Made by a program: the position numbers and the translations under genes. A DNA stretch of 64,000 bases from contig VBLC01000035.1 of assembly GCA_005879315.1 (NCBI GenBank), positions 1 to 64,000 of the forward strand. The letters run 5' to 3'. Source of the stretch: Deltaproteobacteria bacterium. Its GTDB lineage: Bacteria; Myxococcota; Myxococcia; Myxococcales; 40CM-4-68-19. Positions 54,026-63,238 of this stretch are shown piece by piece (positions within the stretch are counted from its first letter, which is position 1; each line of letters starts with the position of its first letter). Below the pieces are notes generated by a model. That model ran no database searches. It saw only the letters and a list, made by a program, of their open reading frames with translations, and was not told the DNA's origin.

Positions 54026-55375
54026 TCAGGCAAGCCAGACGGCCGCGGCGGCGTAGGCGCGCCAGGGCCGCCACGATTCGGAGCGCGCCGCGAGCTCTCG
54101 CGGCGCAAGGCCGAGTGCGCGGCAGAGGCCGAGATCGGCGGCGGGGAATGCGTCGGGCTCGCCGAGCGCGCGGAGCGCGATGACCTGCGCCGTCCATTCG
54201 CCCACTCCGGGGATGGTGCGCAGCGCCGCAGGATCGGCCGCCGCGTCGAGGCGCACCTCGCCTTCGACGACGGCTCGGGCGAGAGCAGGGATGGCCCGCG
54301 CGCGCACCCCCGGCATGCCGCGCAGATCCGCCGTCGCCAGGCGCTCGGGAGTGGGGAAGAGCCAGCCCTGGGCGACACGCTCGCCGTATTTTTCGGTGAG
54401 CTGCTCGGCGAGGACTCGTGCGCGCGAGACGGAGATCTGCTGGCCGAGGATCGCCCGCACCGCCATCTCAAAGGGGTCCCACGCGCCGGGGACGCGCAGG
54501 CCAGCGCGGAGGAAGGGCCGGAGGATCTTCTCGCGGCCCAGGTGCGCGGCGATCGCCTCCGGATCGGCGCGCAGATCGAAGACGCGCTGAACGCCGGTGG
54601 CGATGCGCAGCGCTTTGGGGGCGAGCGCGGCCGGCAGCGAGACTTCGAGATGCGCCTCGCCGCCGCGGCGGACCTCGAGGACCCCTTCGCGCACCGTCCG
54701 CCGCCAGACGCCGCCGCTGACCTCTTCGATGCCGGGCAGCGCGCGAGGAGCGAAGAAGGCGAGGAGCGCTTCGAAGTCGAGCGGCGGATGGAAGGGCAGC
54801 CGCAGCAGGATCGCCGTCTGTCCCTCGCGCACGTGGACCTGCCGGCGCAGTTGCGTCGGAGTGCGGCCAAATCCGCCGCGCACGGCTTCGTTGAACCGCC
54901 GCAGCGAGGCGAATCCCGCCGCCTGCGCCACGTCGATCATCGGCAGTTGCGACGACTCCAGCAGCTGCCGCGCCAGGTGCAGCCGCCGCGTCCGCAGCAC
55001 CGCGGCCGGCGGCACCCCCAGGTGCTGCGCGAAGAGCCGCCGCAGGTGCCGGTCGGAAACGCCCAGCTTCCCGGCCAGCCCGCTCGCCTCGCCCGACTCC
55101 TCCATCAGACGGAGCGCGCGCGAGAGCGTCGCTGCCGTGCCCGCCTGGGCGAAAGACCCGGCCGAGGCATCCGGCCGGCAGCGCATGCAGGCGCGGAACC
55201 CGGCCGCCTCGGCCGCCGCCGCCGAGGGGAAGAACATGGTGTTCTCCCTCTTCGGCAGCCGCGCCGGGCAGCCCGGCCGGCAGTAGATGCGCGTCGTGCG
55301 CACGGCCAGGTAGAAGCGGCCGGTGAAGCGCCCGTCGCGGCCTTCCACTGCCCGGTAGCAAGCCTCGGCGTCCAT
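54026..55375 (-). CDS. Ada N-terminal (Cys4) + AraC-type HTH + AlkA-type DNA-3-methyladenine glycosylase fusion
   Basis: RIYCRPGCPARLPKRENTMFF...FRACMRCRPD; AraC HTH AGFASLRRFNEAVRGGFGRTPTQLRR; AlkA ILGQQISVSRARVLAEQLTEKYG...IPGVGEWTAQVIALRALGEPDAFPAADLGL. Confidence 0.94.
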   Translation of the reverse strand: MDAEACYRAVEGRDGRFTGRFYLAVRTTRIYCRPGCPARLPKRENTMFFPSAAAAEAAGFRACMRCRPDASAGSFAQAGTAATLSRALRLMEESGEASGLAGKLGVSDRHLRRLFAQHLGVPPAAVLRTRRLHLARQLLESSQLPMIDVAQAAGFASLRRFNEAVRGGFGRTPTQLRRQVHVREGQTAILLRLPFHPPLDFEALLAFFAPRALPGIEEVSGGVWRRTVREGVLEVRRGGEAHLEVSLPAALAPKALRIATGVQRVFDLRADPEAIAAHLGREKILRPFLRAGLRVPGAWDPFEMAVRAILGQQISVSRARVLAEQLTEKYGERVAQGWLFPTPERLATADLRGMPGVRARAIPALARAVVEGEVRLDAAADPAALRTIPGVGEWTAQVIALRALGEPDAFPAADLGLCRALGLAPRELAARSESWRPWRAYAAAAVWLA

Positions 55376-55533
55376 GGGGGTGGAAATAACACGCCGCGCG
55401 CGCACCGCGCTCGCCACGGGCGGACATCGATTTTCTCCGCGGAGGAAGGCCATTTCCCAACCGAGGCCGAACTTCGAGGCGTGCATCGCTGGCACGCCCC
55501 CTGCTCCTCGCTCAGCTGTCAGGGGGGACAGGC

Positions 55534-57078
55534 ATGCGCTCGTACTGGCGGTCGGCGGAGGCGTTGCTGATTGCGGCATTCGTTGCGGCGGGCTGTGGCA
55601 AGGGCCACGCGACGGGCATCGTCGAGCCTCCGCTGGACGGCGGCAACGGCGGCGGGAGCAGCGGCGGGGGCGGAGGCGGCACTGACGGAGGCGGAGGCGG
55701 CACTGACGGAGGCGGCGGCAACGGCGGCGGCACCGACGGCGGCGGCAGTACTGACGGCGGCGTCGCCATCACCATCCCCAACGCTGACGGCTGGACATTC
55801 TACGCTGCCAACCAGGGCCTGACCTCGAGCCACGTCATGGGCGCGACCGCCGACGAGGGCGGCAACCTCTGGGTGGCGGGCGGTACCGACGGGGTCTTCG
55901 TGCTCCGCAGCGGGAGCTCGAGCTTCCAGAAATTCGGGCTCGCCGACGGGCTCCACCCCTACGGCTACATGCCCGACGGCAGCCCCGCGGACAAGAATCC
56001 CTACCTGGAAGCGCTCTCCATCTCCGGCGGGCCCGCCGGCAGCGCGTTCGTCGGCTACATGGGCAAGACCGTCCAAGGCGAGGCGGGCTGCGAGGACAAC
56101 TGGGATAGCTCCAATCCCGATCCCGCCGTCTACAAGTCGGGGGACGCCGACAGACTGACGCTCTCGGGCAACGGCATCTCCGTCGTCCACTACGACATCT
56201 TCTCCGGCCCCAACGTGGTGCCGAACGAGATGCGCGGCCGCGAGAAGCTCTGCAACATCGTCCGCATCGTCTACCAGCACGGCACCAACTACGTCTGGTT
56301 CGGCGGCAACCACGGCTTCGCTCTGGGCCAGGCGAACTTCCCCGGCAACCCGACCTGCAACGGCGAATATCCCGGCAAGCAGTCGAGCATCAATTGCGCC
56401 GGCGTCTTCGAGCACACGCATCCGGCCATCAACGGATACGCCACCGACGACCCCAACGACCACCGCGTCTGGTACTTGACCGAGGACTACTACGGCATCG
56501 CCGTCGATCCGCTCACCCAGGACATCTGGTTCGGCGGACAGATCCGCACCACGCGGTTCAAGTTCTCCAGCTCGACGGGCTCCGATCCGCTGAGCCGGTA
56601 CTACGACGCCGAGCTCCACACCGAAGACTCGCCTTACGCCTCGAACCGCATCGACGTCTGGCCCGACCCGGTGGGGGAGCCGAACATTCCTCGGCCCTCG
56701 CAGCGCGTGGACGACGCCGTCGCGGGAATCGCCGCCATGCCTGACGGGTCGGCGTGGATCGGCTCGTTCGCGCACGGCCTGCGGCGCATCGACGGCTACG
56801 GCACGCTGCTCGACGATGCGACCGCCAAGCTGCTCGCCAAGAACATCGGCGCGCTCGCGCGAGACCCGAAGGACGACAGCGTCTGGATCGGGTACCGCTG
56901 GGGCGGCGGCGTGAGCCGGCTGAAGAAGGACGGATCGATCCAGCACTTCTCCTGGACCGCTTTCGGCGACCTCGCCAACAGCCCGGTCCGGGACATCCAG
57001 ACCGAGGGCAGCGGCGACTCGCGCAAGGTGATCGTCTCCTTCGAGATCGGCGTGGTGGGCGTGTTCAGCGGGAACTGA
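55534..57078 (+). CDS. Lipoprotein with Gly-rich linker and beta-propeller-like domain
   Basis: ALLIAAFVAAGCGKG lipobox; DGGGG repeats; NLWVAGGTDGVFVL, YVWFGGNHGFAL, DIWFGGQIRTT, SAWIGSFAHGLRRID, SVWIGYRWGGGVSRL. Confidence 0.75.
   Translation: MRSYWRSAEALLIAAFVAAGCGKGHATGIVEPPLDGGNGGGSSGGGGGGTDGGGGGTDGGGGNGGGTDGGGSTDGGVAITIPNADGWTFYAANQGLTSSHVMGATADEGGNLWVAGGTDGVFVLRSGSSSFQKFGLADGLHPYGYMPDGSPADKNPYLEALSISGGPAGSAFVGYMGKTVQGEAGCEDNWDSSNPDPAVYKSGDADRLTLSGNGISVVHYDIFSGPNVVPNEMRGREKLCNIVRIVYQHGTNYVWFGGNHGFALGQANFPGNPTCNGEYPGKQSSINCAGVFEHTHPAINGYATDDPNDHRVWYLTEDYYGIAVDPLTQDIWFGGQIRTTRFKFSSSTGSDPLSRYYDAELHTEDSPYASNRIDVWPDPVGEPNIPRPSQRVDDAVAGIAAMPDGSAWIGSFAHGLRRIDGYGTLLDDATAKLLAKNIGALARDPKDDSVWIGYRWGGGVSRLKKDGSIQHFSWTAFGDLANSPVRDIQTEGSGDSRKVIVSFEIGVVGVFSGN
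55634..55765 (+). repeat. Coding short tandem repeats (GGCGGAGGCGGCACTGACGGA units) encoding the GGGGGTD linker
   Basis: Repeated ggcggaggcggcactgacggaggcggaggcggcactgacgga. Confidence 0.75.
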
Positions 57079-58066
57079 TCGGCAGGCGCAGCTCCACCTC
57101 CGCGGCATCTCCCGCTGGCTTGCCGCTGATGGTGAGCGGTCCGGCGTGGCGCAGGAGCGAGCCGTACAAGAGGTACGCCGCGTAGACGCCTGCCGCGCCC
57201 GAGCCGCGGATGGCGTCGAGGGGAGTGAGCTCCGCCAGCGCCGCCGCCACGCTCGCCAGATCGAGTTGCCCGGCGAGAGCGGGACCTTGCCCGGCCGGCG
57301 CGTCGTAGGAGATCGACCAGAGCACGGCGAGCGGCAGCGAGGGCTGGTCGGAGAGCTGCTCCAGATCGAAACTGTCGATGCGCGCCGTGAAGCGCGAGGT
57401 GTTTTCCGCGGGCGGCGGCCGACCCGCCTGGCGAAGGGCGAAGGCCAGCACCTCGCGCCCCGCTGGGCCGATGCCCGCGCGCAGGCAGCCAGGCGGCGCG
57501 CCCTCACAAGACGCGGGCGCCGCGCCGGCGAGCAGCGCGGCCTGGCTCGCCGGCACGACCAGGCCGCGGGCGATCAATCCTGCAGCCGAAGCCTCGAGAG
57601 CGAACGTCGCGCTCTGCAAGGGCGGCATCAGCTGCATCCAGAGCGAAGCCGGGCCGCGCAGCAGCGCATAGGCCGCCTTGCCGCGCGACATCTCGGCGAG
57701 CAGCGCCTTTGCCTTGCGACCGGAGGCGAGCAAGAGCCGCCGGCCGGCGATCGCTGCCGCGCGGTTGGTGGCTTCGAGCCGCCAGGCCGTCATCGCGCGG
57801 CGGGCGCGTCTCGCGTCGCTGACCGGCGCGATCAGTCCCACGGCGCCGGCGCCGAAGACGAGCGTCCGCGCTCCTTTGCGAGCGAGTCCCCATTCGCGCT
57901 GCTCGGCGAGAAGATTGACGCCCACTCTCTCGCGCAACGTCTCGCCGATCGCTGCAGGAGAGAACGAGGGCGAATACCTTCCCGCGCTCTCGAAGAGCGC
58001 GCGCAGCCCGCGCGCGTCCTCCACCACCAAAGCCCCCCAGGCAGCGGCGGCGATCAGCGCGATCAA
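57065..58066 (-). CDS. Hypothetical exported protein
   Basis: TTG start in TTGA overlap with upstream ORF; hydrophobic N-terminus LIALIAAAAWGALVV. Confidence 0.55.
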   Translation of the reverse strand: MIALIAAAAWGALVVEDARGLRALFESAGRYSPSFSPAAIGETLRERVGVNLLAEQREWGLARKGARTLVFGAGAVGLIAPVSDARRARRAMTAWRLEATNRAAAIAGRRLLLASGRKAKALLAEMSRGKAAYALLRGPASLWMQLMPPLQSATFALEASAAGLIARGLVVPASQAALLAGAAPASCEGAPPGCLRAGIGPAGREVLAFALRQAGRPPPAENTSRFTARIDSFDLEQLSDQPSLPLAVLWSISYDAPAGQGPALAGQLDLASVAAALAELTPLDAIRGSGAAGVYAAYLLYGSLLRHAGPLTISGKPAGDAAEVELRLPISSR

Positions 58067-58395
58067 TGCTGAGGGAGTTGCGTTCCGCGCGCGGTGGCGG
58101 CGAGCGCCAGCGACTCCGACTTCTCGCGCGCGCGGCGCGCCATCGCGCGGCGCATGTAGCCGTAGCCGAGGACCAGCGCGGCGAAGAGGGGGCTGAGCGC
58201 CGCGCCCACCGTCCATCCCGAGTGCGCGGCGAGAAAGCCCCACACCGCCGCAGCGGAGGAAGTGAAGACGTCGCCGTACCAGACCAGCGCCCAGATCGAA
58301 GCGCAGAGGGCAAAGGCGAACGCATTCGCGAGGAGGAAGAAGGCGACTCCGCGGCGGCTCGGGATGGGGAGGACGTACTGCTTCTCTTCACGCAT
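58063..58395 (-). CDS. Small membrane protein
   Basis: Two hydrophobic segments VAFFLLANAFAFALCASIWALVWY and WTVGAALSPLFAALVLGYGYM. Confidence 0.6.
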   Translation of the reverse strand: MREEKQYVLPIPSRRGVAFFLLANAFAFALCASIWALVWYGDVFTSSAAAVWGFLAAHSGWTVGAALSPLFAALVLGYGYMRRAMARRAREKSESLALAATARGTQLPQH

Positions 58396-58951
58396 CGGGC
58401 GGCGAGACTATCACGACACAGCGACAGAGCTTGTCGTGCAGCGTCTGCCCGCGGGCGTCGAAGAGCGCCAGGATGAAGCCGAAGAAGCAGAGCGCAGCGG
58501 AGAGCTGCGAGAGCACAGCGCGCACCAGCGCCTGTGAGACGGAGGGCGCATCGCCCTGCAGCGTCTGGAGCCGCTGGCCGGCGAGGGCCATCCCCGGCGT
58601 GCGCGCGCCGAGAGCGGCGAAGAGCCAGGAATAGGCGACCGCGAGGGCGGAGGCCAGCGCCAGCCAGCAGGGAAGCTGCGCCCGGACGGCCTCGAGAAGA
58701 TAGGCGGTCGGCACGACCTGCATCGCCAGAACCAGGTGCGCGCCGGCGAAGGCGCCGACGAGCGCGCCATCGACGGTCCAGGCAAAGAGCCGCGACCAGC
58801 CGCTCGCCCACTGCGCCGCGCTCCTGCGCGGCCGCGGCTCCGGCTCGGTGATCTCCTCGTCGTCGAAAGAGATGTCCAATGCCGGCGCCGGCGCATCCGG
58901 CTCGAGCTCGATCGCCACCGGAAGCGGAGGACCCGAATCGCGCTGCGGCAT
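58388..58951 (-). CDS. RDD family membrane protein
   Basis: [24 protein letters not shown]...[21 protein letters not shown]...[10 protein letters not shown]. Confidence 0.85.
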   Translation of the reverse strand: MPQRDSGPPLPVAIELEPDAPAPALDISFDDEEITEPEPRPRRSAAQWASGWSRLFAWTVDGALVGAFAGAHLVLAMQVVPTAYLLEAVRAQLPCWLALASALAVAYSWLFAALGARTPGMALAGQRLQTLQGDAPSVSQALVRAVLSQLSAALCFFGFILALFDARGQTLHDKLCRCVVIVSPPDA

Positions 58952-59049
58952 CCGGGCGAAGTTACGGCCCTCGCGTTCGCGGTCAAGGAAAGTGCCGTCG
59001 CCTTGTCGGCCGCGGCGCGGGGCGCTACACCCGCCCCTGGAGGATCGCC

Positions 59050-60444
59050 ATGGCCACGCGCGTGGAGAAGGACACTTTCGGCCCCATCGAAGTTCCGGCC
59101 GACAAGCTGTGGGGGGCGCAGACGCAGCGTTCGCTGCTGAACTTCAAGATCGGCAACGAGAAGATGCCGCCGGCGCTGATCAAGGCGCTGGCGCAGGTGA
59201 AGCGCGCCTCCGCTCAGGTCAACCTCGACCTGCGGCTGCTCGACCCCAAGAAAGCCCAGGCCATCATCGAGGCGGCCGACGAGGTCGTCCAGGGCAAGCA
59301 CGAGAGCGAATTCCCTCTCGCCGTCTGGCAGACCGGCTCGGGGACGCAGACCAACATGAACATGAACGAAGTGCTCGCCAACCGCGCGAGCGAGCTCCTC
59401 GGCGGCAAGCGCGGCGAGGAGCGCCTCGTCCATCCCAACGACGAGGTCAACAAGAGCCAGTCCTCGAACGACGTCTACCCGACCGCCATGCACGTCGCGG
59501 CGGTGCCCGCGATCGTCGATCAGCTCATCCCGGCGGTCCGCCGGCTGCGCGATACGCTGGCGCGCAAGAGCGAGGAGTACAAGGGCATCGTCAAGATCGG
59601 CCGCACCCATCTGCAAGACGCGACGCCGATCACGCTCGGTCAGGAGATGAGCGGCTGGGTGGCGCAGCTCGACCATGGCCTGCGCCACGTCGAGAGCGGC
59701 CTGCCACACCTGCGCGAGCTGGCGCTGGGCGGGACGGCGGTGGGCACCGGGCTCAATGCGCATACCGAATTTGCTGACCGGGCCGCGAAGGAGATTTCCC
59801 GGCTGACCGGCCATCCCTTCACTTCGGCGCCGAACAAGTTCGAGGCACTCGCGGCGCACGATGCGCTCGTCTTCGCCCACGGCGCGCTCAAGACGCTGGC
59901 CGCTTCCCTGATGAAGATCGCCAACGACGTGCGCTGGCTCGCCTCCGGCCCGCGCTGCGGCATCGGCGAGATCAGGATTCCCGAGAACGAGCCGGGCAGC
60001 TCGATCATGCCGGGCAAGATCAATCCTACCCAGAGCGAAGCGATGACGATGCTCTGCTGCCAGGTGATGGGCAACGACGTGGCGATCAACTTCGGCGGCG
60101 CTTCGGGCAACTTCGAGCTGAACGTCTTCAAGCCGCTCATCATCTACGGCTTCCTGCAGAGCGCGCGGCTGCTCGCCGACGGCTGCCGGAGCTTCAACGA
60201 CAACTGCGCGGTGGGCATCGAGCCGGACCGGGCTCGCATCGACAAGCTCTTGCGCGAGTCGTTGATGCTGGTGACGGCCTTGAACCCGCACATCGGCTAC
60301 GACAAGGCGGCGAAGATCGCCAAGACGGCGCACCAGGAGGGGACGACCTTGAAAGAGGCGGCCCTCAAGCTCGGCTTCCTCACCGCCGAGCAGTTCGACC
60401 AGTGGGTACGCCCGGAGGAGATGGTGGGGTCGAAGGCAAAATAG
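59050..60444 (+). CDS. fumC: Class II fumarate hydratase
   Basis: [79 protein letters not shown]. Confidence 0.97.
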   Translation: MATRVEKDTFGPIEVPADKLWGAQTQRSLLNFKIGNEKMPPALIKALAQVKRASAQVNLDLRLLDPKKAQAIIEAADEVVQGKHESEFPLAVWQTGSGTQTNMNMNEVLANRASELLGGKRGEERLVHPNDEVNKSQSSNDVYPTAMHVAAVPAIVDQLIPAVRRLRDTLARKSEEYKGIVKIGRTHLQDATPITLGQEMSGWVAQLDHGLRHVESGLPHLRELALGGTAVGTGLNAHTEFADRAAKEISRLTGHPFTSAPNKFEALAAHDALVFAHGALKTLAASLMKIANDVRWLASGPRCGIGEIRIPENEPGSSIMPGKINPTQSEAMTMLCCQVMGNDVAINFGGASGNFELNVFKPLIIYGFLQSARLLADGCRSFNDNCAVGIEPDRARIDKLLRESLMLVTALNPHIGYDKAAKIAKTAHQEGTTLKEAALKLGFLTAEQFDQWVRPEEMVGSKAK

Positions 60445-60463
60445 CCTCCGGCCCCCGAGCGAG

Positions 60464-60901
60464 TCACTTCTTCGTCTTGACCGGCTTGAAGTCGAACTTG
60501 CCTCTGCTCTCCTCGTAGATCACGCAGTCGGCGCCCGCGCGGCAGCCGCTCACGTGCTTCCAGCCGCCCGGAGTTTCATCGTACGAGCCGGCGCCCAGGT
60601 CCTTGGCCGAGGCTGCGTCCGCACCCACGTAGAAGGTGCCGGCCACGATCACGATGTGCAAGGTATTGGTATGGGTGTGCAGCGGGTTGTCGGTGCCGCC
60701 CGCGAACTTGATGAAGCGCCCGTGAGCGCCCTTGTTGGGGTTGCCCCAGAGCGTGGCGGATTGGACGCCCTTCCTGTTGGGCACGTCGGTCCATTTGATA
60801 TCGGCCGGCGTCACGGTCTTCGGGGTCTTCTTCTTCGCCCCGGCCGCGGAGGCGGCGAAGGCGAAACAGATCACTGCGAGCGCAAGAGCGATCTTCTTCA
60901 T
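60464..60901 (-). CDS. Secreted cupin-like protein (DUF4437-like)
   Basis: Signal peptide MKKIALALAVICFAFAASAAG; FIKFAGGTDNPLHTHTNTLHIVIVAGTFYVGADAASAKDLGAGSY. Confidence 0.72.
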   Translation of the reverse strand: MKKIALALAVICFAFAASAAGAKKKTPKTVTPADIKWTDVPNRKGVQSATLWGNPNKGAHGRFIKFAGGTDNPLHTHTNTLHIVIVAGTFYVGADAASAKDLGAGSYDETPGGWKHVSGCRAGADCVIYEESRGKFDFKPVKTKK

Positions 60902-60944
60902 GGTACCCCCTTGGTCGAAAAGCCGGCCGCACACTACCAAAGCA

Positions 60945-61526
60945 TCAGGGATTGAGCAGCGTCATCGTCCAAGCCTCGCCGGGGGCGCGCCGCGTGTACA
61001 GCTCGCGAAGGTGGAGGCGGCCGGGGCGGTTGAACCAGAACTCGATGGCGAGCGGCGCCACGCGGTAGCCCGACCAGTGGGGCGGCCGCGGCACGATCTT
61101 GCCCTGGTACTTCCGCTCGAGGGCGGCGAAGCGCTGTTCGAGCTCCTCGCGGGAGGAGAGCTTCTCGCTCTGGCTCGAAGCCCAGGCGCCCAGCTGGCTC
61201 TCGCGCGGCCTGGTCGTGAAATAAGCGTCGGCCTCGGAGTCGGGGACGCGGAGGGCGCGCCCCTCGAAGCGAACCTGCGCTTCCAGGTGCGGCCACCAGA
61301 AGCTGAGCGCCACCTCGGGATGCGCGGCGATGTCCCGCCCCTTGCGCGACAAAGTATTCGTGTAGAAGACGAGCCCCGCCGCATCGACGCTCTTGAGCAG
61401 CACCACCCGCGACGAAGGCCGGCCGTCCGCGCCGACGGTGGCGAGCGTCATCCCGGTCGGCTCGGCGAAGCCCGGCGTCGCGCGCGCCCGCGCGAAGAGC
61501 TCGATGAATTTCTCCAGCGGATCCAT
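60945..61526 (-). CDS. pdxH: Pyridoxamine 5'-phosphate oxidase
   Basis: MTLATVGADGRPSSRVVLLKSVDAAGLVFYTNTLSRKGRDIAAHPEVALSFWW...RVAPLAIEFWFNRPGRLHLRELYTR. Confidence 0.94.
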   Translation of the reverse strand: MDPLEKFIELFARARATPGFAEPTGMTLATVGADGRPSSRVVLLKSVDAAGLVFYTNTLSRKGRDIAAHPEVALSFWWPHLEAQVRFEGRALRVPDSEADAYFTTRPRESQLGAWASSQSEKLSSREELEQRFAALERKYQGKIVPRPPHWSGYRVAPLAIEFWFNRPGRLHLRELYTRRAPGEAWTMTLLNP

Positions 61527-61559
61527 CGGGCGCGAAGCTAGCATGTTAAGAATCGGCGG

Positions 61560-62348
61560 GTGGATCGCTGGCTGGCGAAATTCGAGCGCCGCTTCGGCCG
61601 CTACGCCCCGAAGGGACTGACGCTCTGGATCGTCGGCCTCAACGGCCTCGCCTACCTCCTCCTCTACGCGCGGCCCGATCTGCGCTGGGAGCTGGACCTC
61701 GATCCCGCGGCGGTGGCGCGCGGAGAAGTGTGGCGCGTCGTCACCTTCCTCTTCCTGCCCTGGCAGTCGGGCGGCGGACTGGGAATTCTCCTCACGGCGA
61801 TCGCCCTCTGGTTCCTCTACACGGTGGGAAGCGCGCTCGAGGCGCAGTGGGGATCGTTCCGATTCGACGTCTACTACCTGCTCGGCGCGATCGGGACGCT
61901 GGCGGCTTCGTTCCTGGTCGGCAGTCTCACCAACGAGTACGTCAATCTCTCGCTCCTGCTCGCCTTTGCCACGGAATTTCCCGACTACGAGATCCTCTTC
62001 ATGTTCGTCTTGCCCTTGAAGATGAAGTGGGTGGGGCTCCTCTCCGCGGCGGGAGTGATCTGGGCGCTCGCCGTCGGCAACATGCACACGCGCGCCGGAG
62101 TGCTGGTGGCGATGGCGAATTACCTGCTCTTCTTCGGCCCCGAATTGGCGTCACGCCTGCGCCGGATTCCCAAGCCTTCCGCCCGCGTCTCGCCGTTCGG
62201 TCCGCAGCCCCGGCGGGTGCGAGTCTGCGCGCGCTGCGGGCGGAGCAGCAGCGACGATCCCAGTCTCGAGTTCCGCCTCTGCGACTGCGCCGAGAGGTGC
62301 CACGGCAAACTGACCGAGTACTGCATCGATCACGCACGGGCCCACTAG
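61560..62348 (+). CDS. Rhomboid-like membrane protein (apparently lacking catalytic Ser motif) with C-terminal Cys-rich region
   Basis: ARGEVWRVVTFLFLPWQ...WFLYTVGSALEAQWGSFRFDVYYLLGAIGTLAASF...; CARCGRSSSDDPSLEFRLCDCAERCHG. Confidence 0.75.
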   Translation: MDRWLAKFERRFGRYAPKGLTLWIVGLNGLAYLLLYARPDLRWELDLDPAAVARGEVWRVVTFLFLPWQSGGGLGILLTAIALWFLYTVGSALEAQWGSFRFDVYYLLGAIGTLAASFLVGSLTNEYVNLSLLLAFATEFPDYEILFMFVLPLKMKWVGLLSAAGVIWALAVGNMHTRAGVLVAMANYLLFFGPELASRLRRIPKPSARVSPFGPQPRRVRVCARCGRSSSDDPSLEFRLCDCAERCHGKLTEYCIDHARAH

Positions 62349-62363
62349 CCGACTGATCATCTA

Positions 62364-62527
62364 ACGTTGACCCGGGCATTGACGTTCACGTTGACGTGAG
62401 GGTTGACGGCGACGGCGACGTGAACGTGGCCGTGGGCGGACACAAGCCGATCGTTCGCGGCCACGTCGCCGTCGCCGTCGCCGTCCACCTCAACGACAAC
62501 GATCACGCCCAACGTCAACGCCAACGC
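62364..62527. repeat. Large inverted repeat built from degenerate hexamers (GTTGAC/GGCGAC and GTCGCC/GTCAAC) between convergent genes
   Basis: Perfect 18-bp arms gacggcgacggcgacgtg (62405..62422) and cacgtcgccgtcgccgtc (62462..62479) with hexameric flanks. Confidence 0.8.
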
Positions 62528-62530
62528 GGT

Positions 62531-63238
62531 CTACCCGAGATCGCCGTGGATGTGCAGCAACACCGCAAGCGCGGCGAGGCTGGCTGTCTCGGTCCGCAGA
62601 GTAAGCGGGCCGAGCGCGACCGGAATCATGCCGCCGCCTTGGGCGGTCTCGATTTCGGCGGGCGAGAATCCTCCTTCGGGCCCGACCGCGAGCAGCACCT
62701 GCGACAGCCCTCGCGCGGCGGCGGAGAGGCGGAGCGATTTCTCGCGCGGATCGAGAATGAGCCCCTGCCGTTCGGGCTGCTCGCGGAGGATGCGCAGGAC
62801 CTCGTCGAAGCGGCAGGGCTGGTCGATGCGCGGGACGTCGGCCCGCCCGCTCTGCCGCGCCGCCTCCTGCGCGATGCGCCGCCAGCGCTGCAGCCGTGCC
62901 GCTCCTGCCGAGAGCTTCACCACCGCGCGCTCGCTGGCGAGCGGCACGATGCGCGCCGCTCCCAGCTCGGTGGCCTTCTGCACGATCAGGTCCATCTTCT
63001 CGCCCTTGGCCAGCGCCTGGACGAGGAGTACGTCGAGCGCGCGCGGCGGAGCGGCGGGCAAGGGACCGCCGAGCCGCAGCAGATCTCCTTCGAGCAGGGC
63101 GCGGTGGCGCGCACCGCGGCCGTCGAAGACTTCGACCTCCGCGCCGCTCTCGAGCCGGAGCACGCTGCGCAAGTAGTGCGACTGCTCCTTCGTCAGCGCC
63201 ATGCGCGGCTCGATGCGCTCCACGAAAAGCCGCCGCAT
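62531..63238 (-). CDS. rsmE: 16S rRNA (uracil(1498)-N(3))-methyltransferase
   Basis: MRRLFVERIEPRMALTKEQSHYLRSVLRLESGAEVEVFDG...LVQALAKGEKMDLIVQKATELG...LLAVGPEGGFSPAEIE. Confidence 0.95.
   Translation of the reverse strand: MRRLFVERIEPRMALTKEQSHYLRSVLRLESGAEVEVFDGRGARHRALLEGDLLRLGGPLPAAPPRALDVLLVQALAKGEKMDLIVQKATELGAARIVPLASERAVVKLSAGAARLQRWRRIAQEAARQSGRADVPRIDQPCRFDEVLRILREQPERQGLILDPREKSLRLSAAARGLSQVLLAVGPEGGFSPAEIETAQGGGMIPVALGPLTLRTETASLAALAVLLHIHGDLG

Noticed and set aside
53531-55570. 679-aa plus-strand ORF
   Set aside because: Antisense to ogt and ada-alkA, which carry clear active-site motifs
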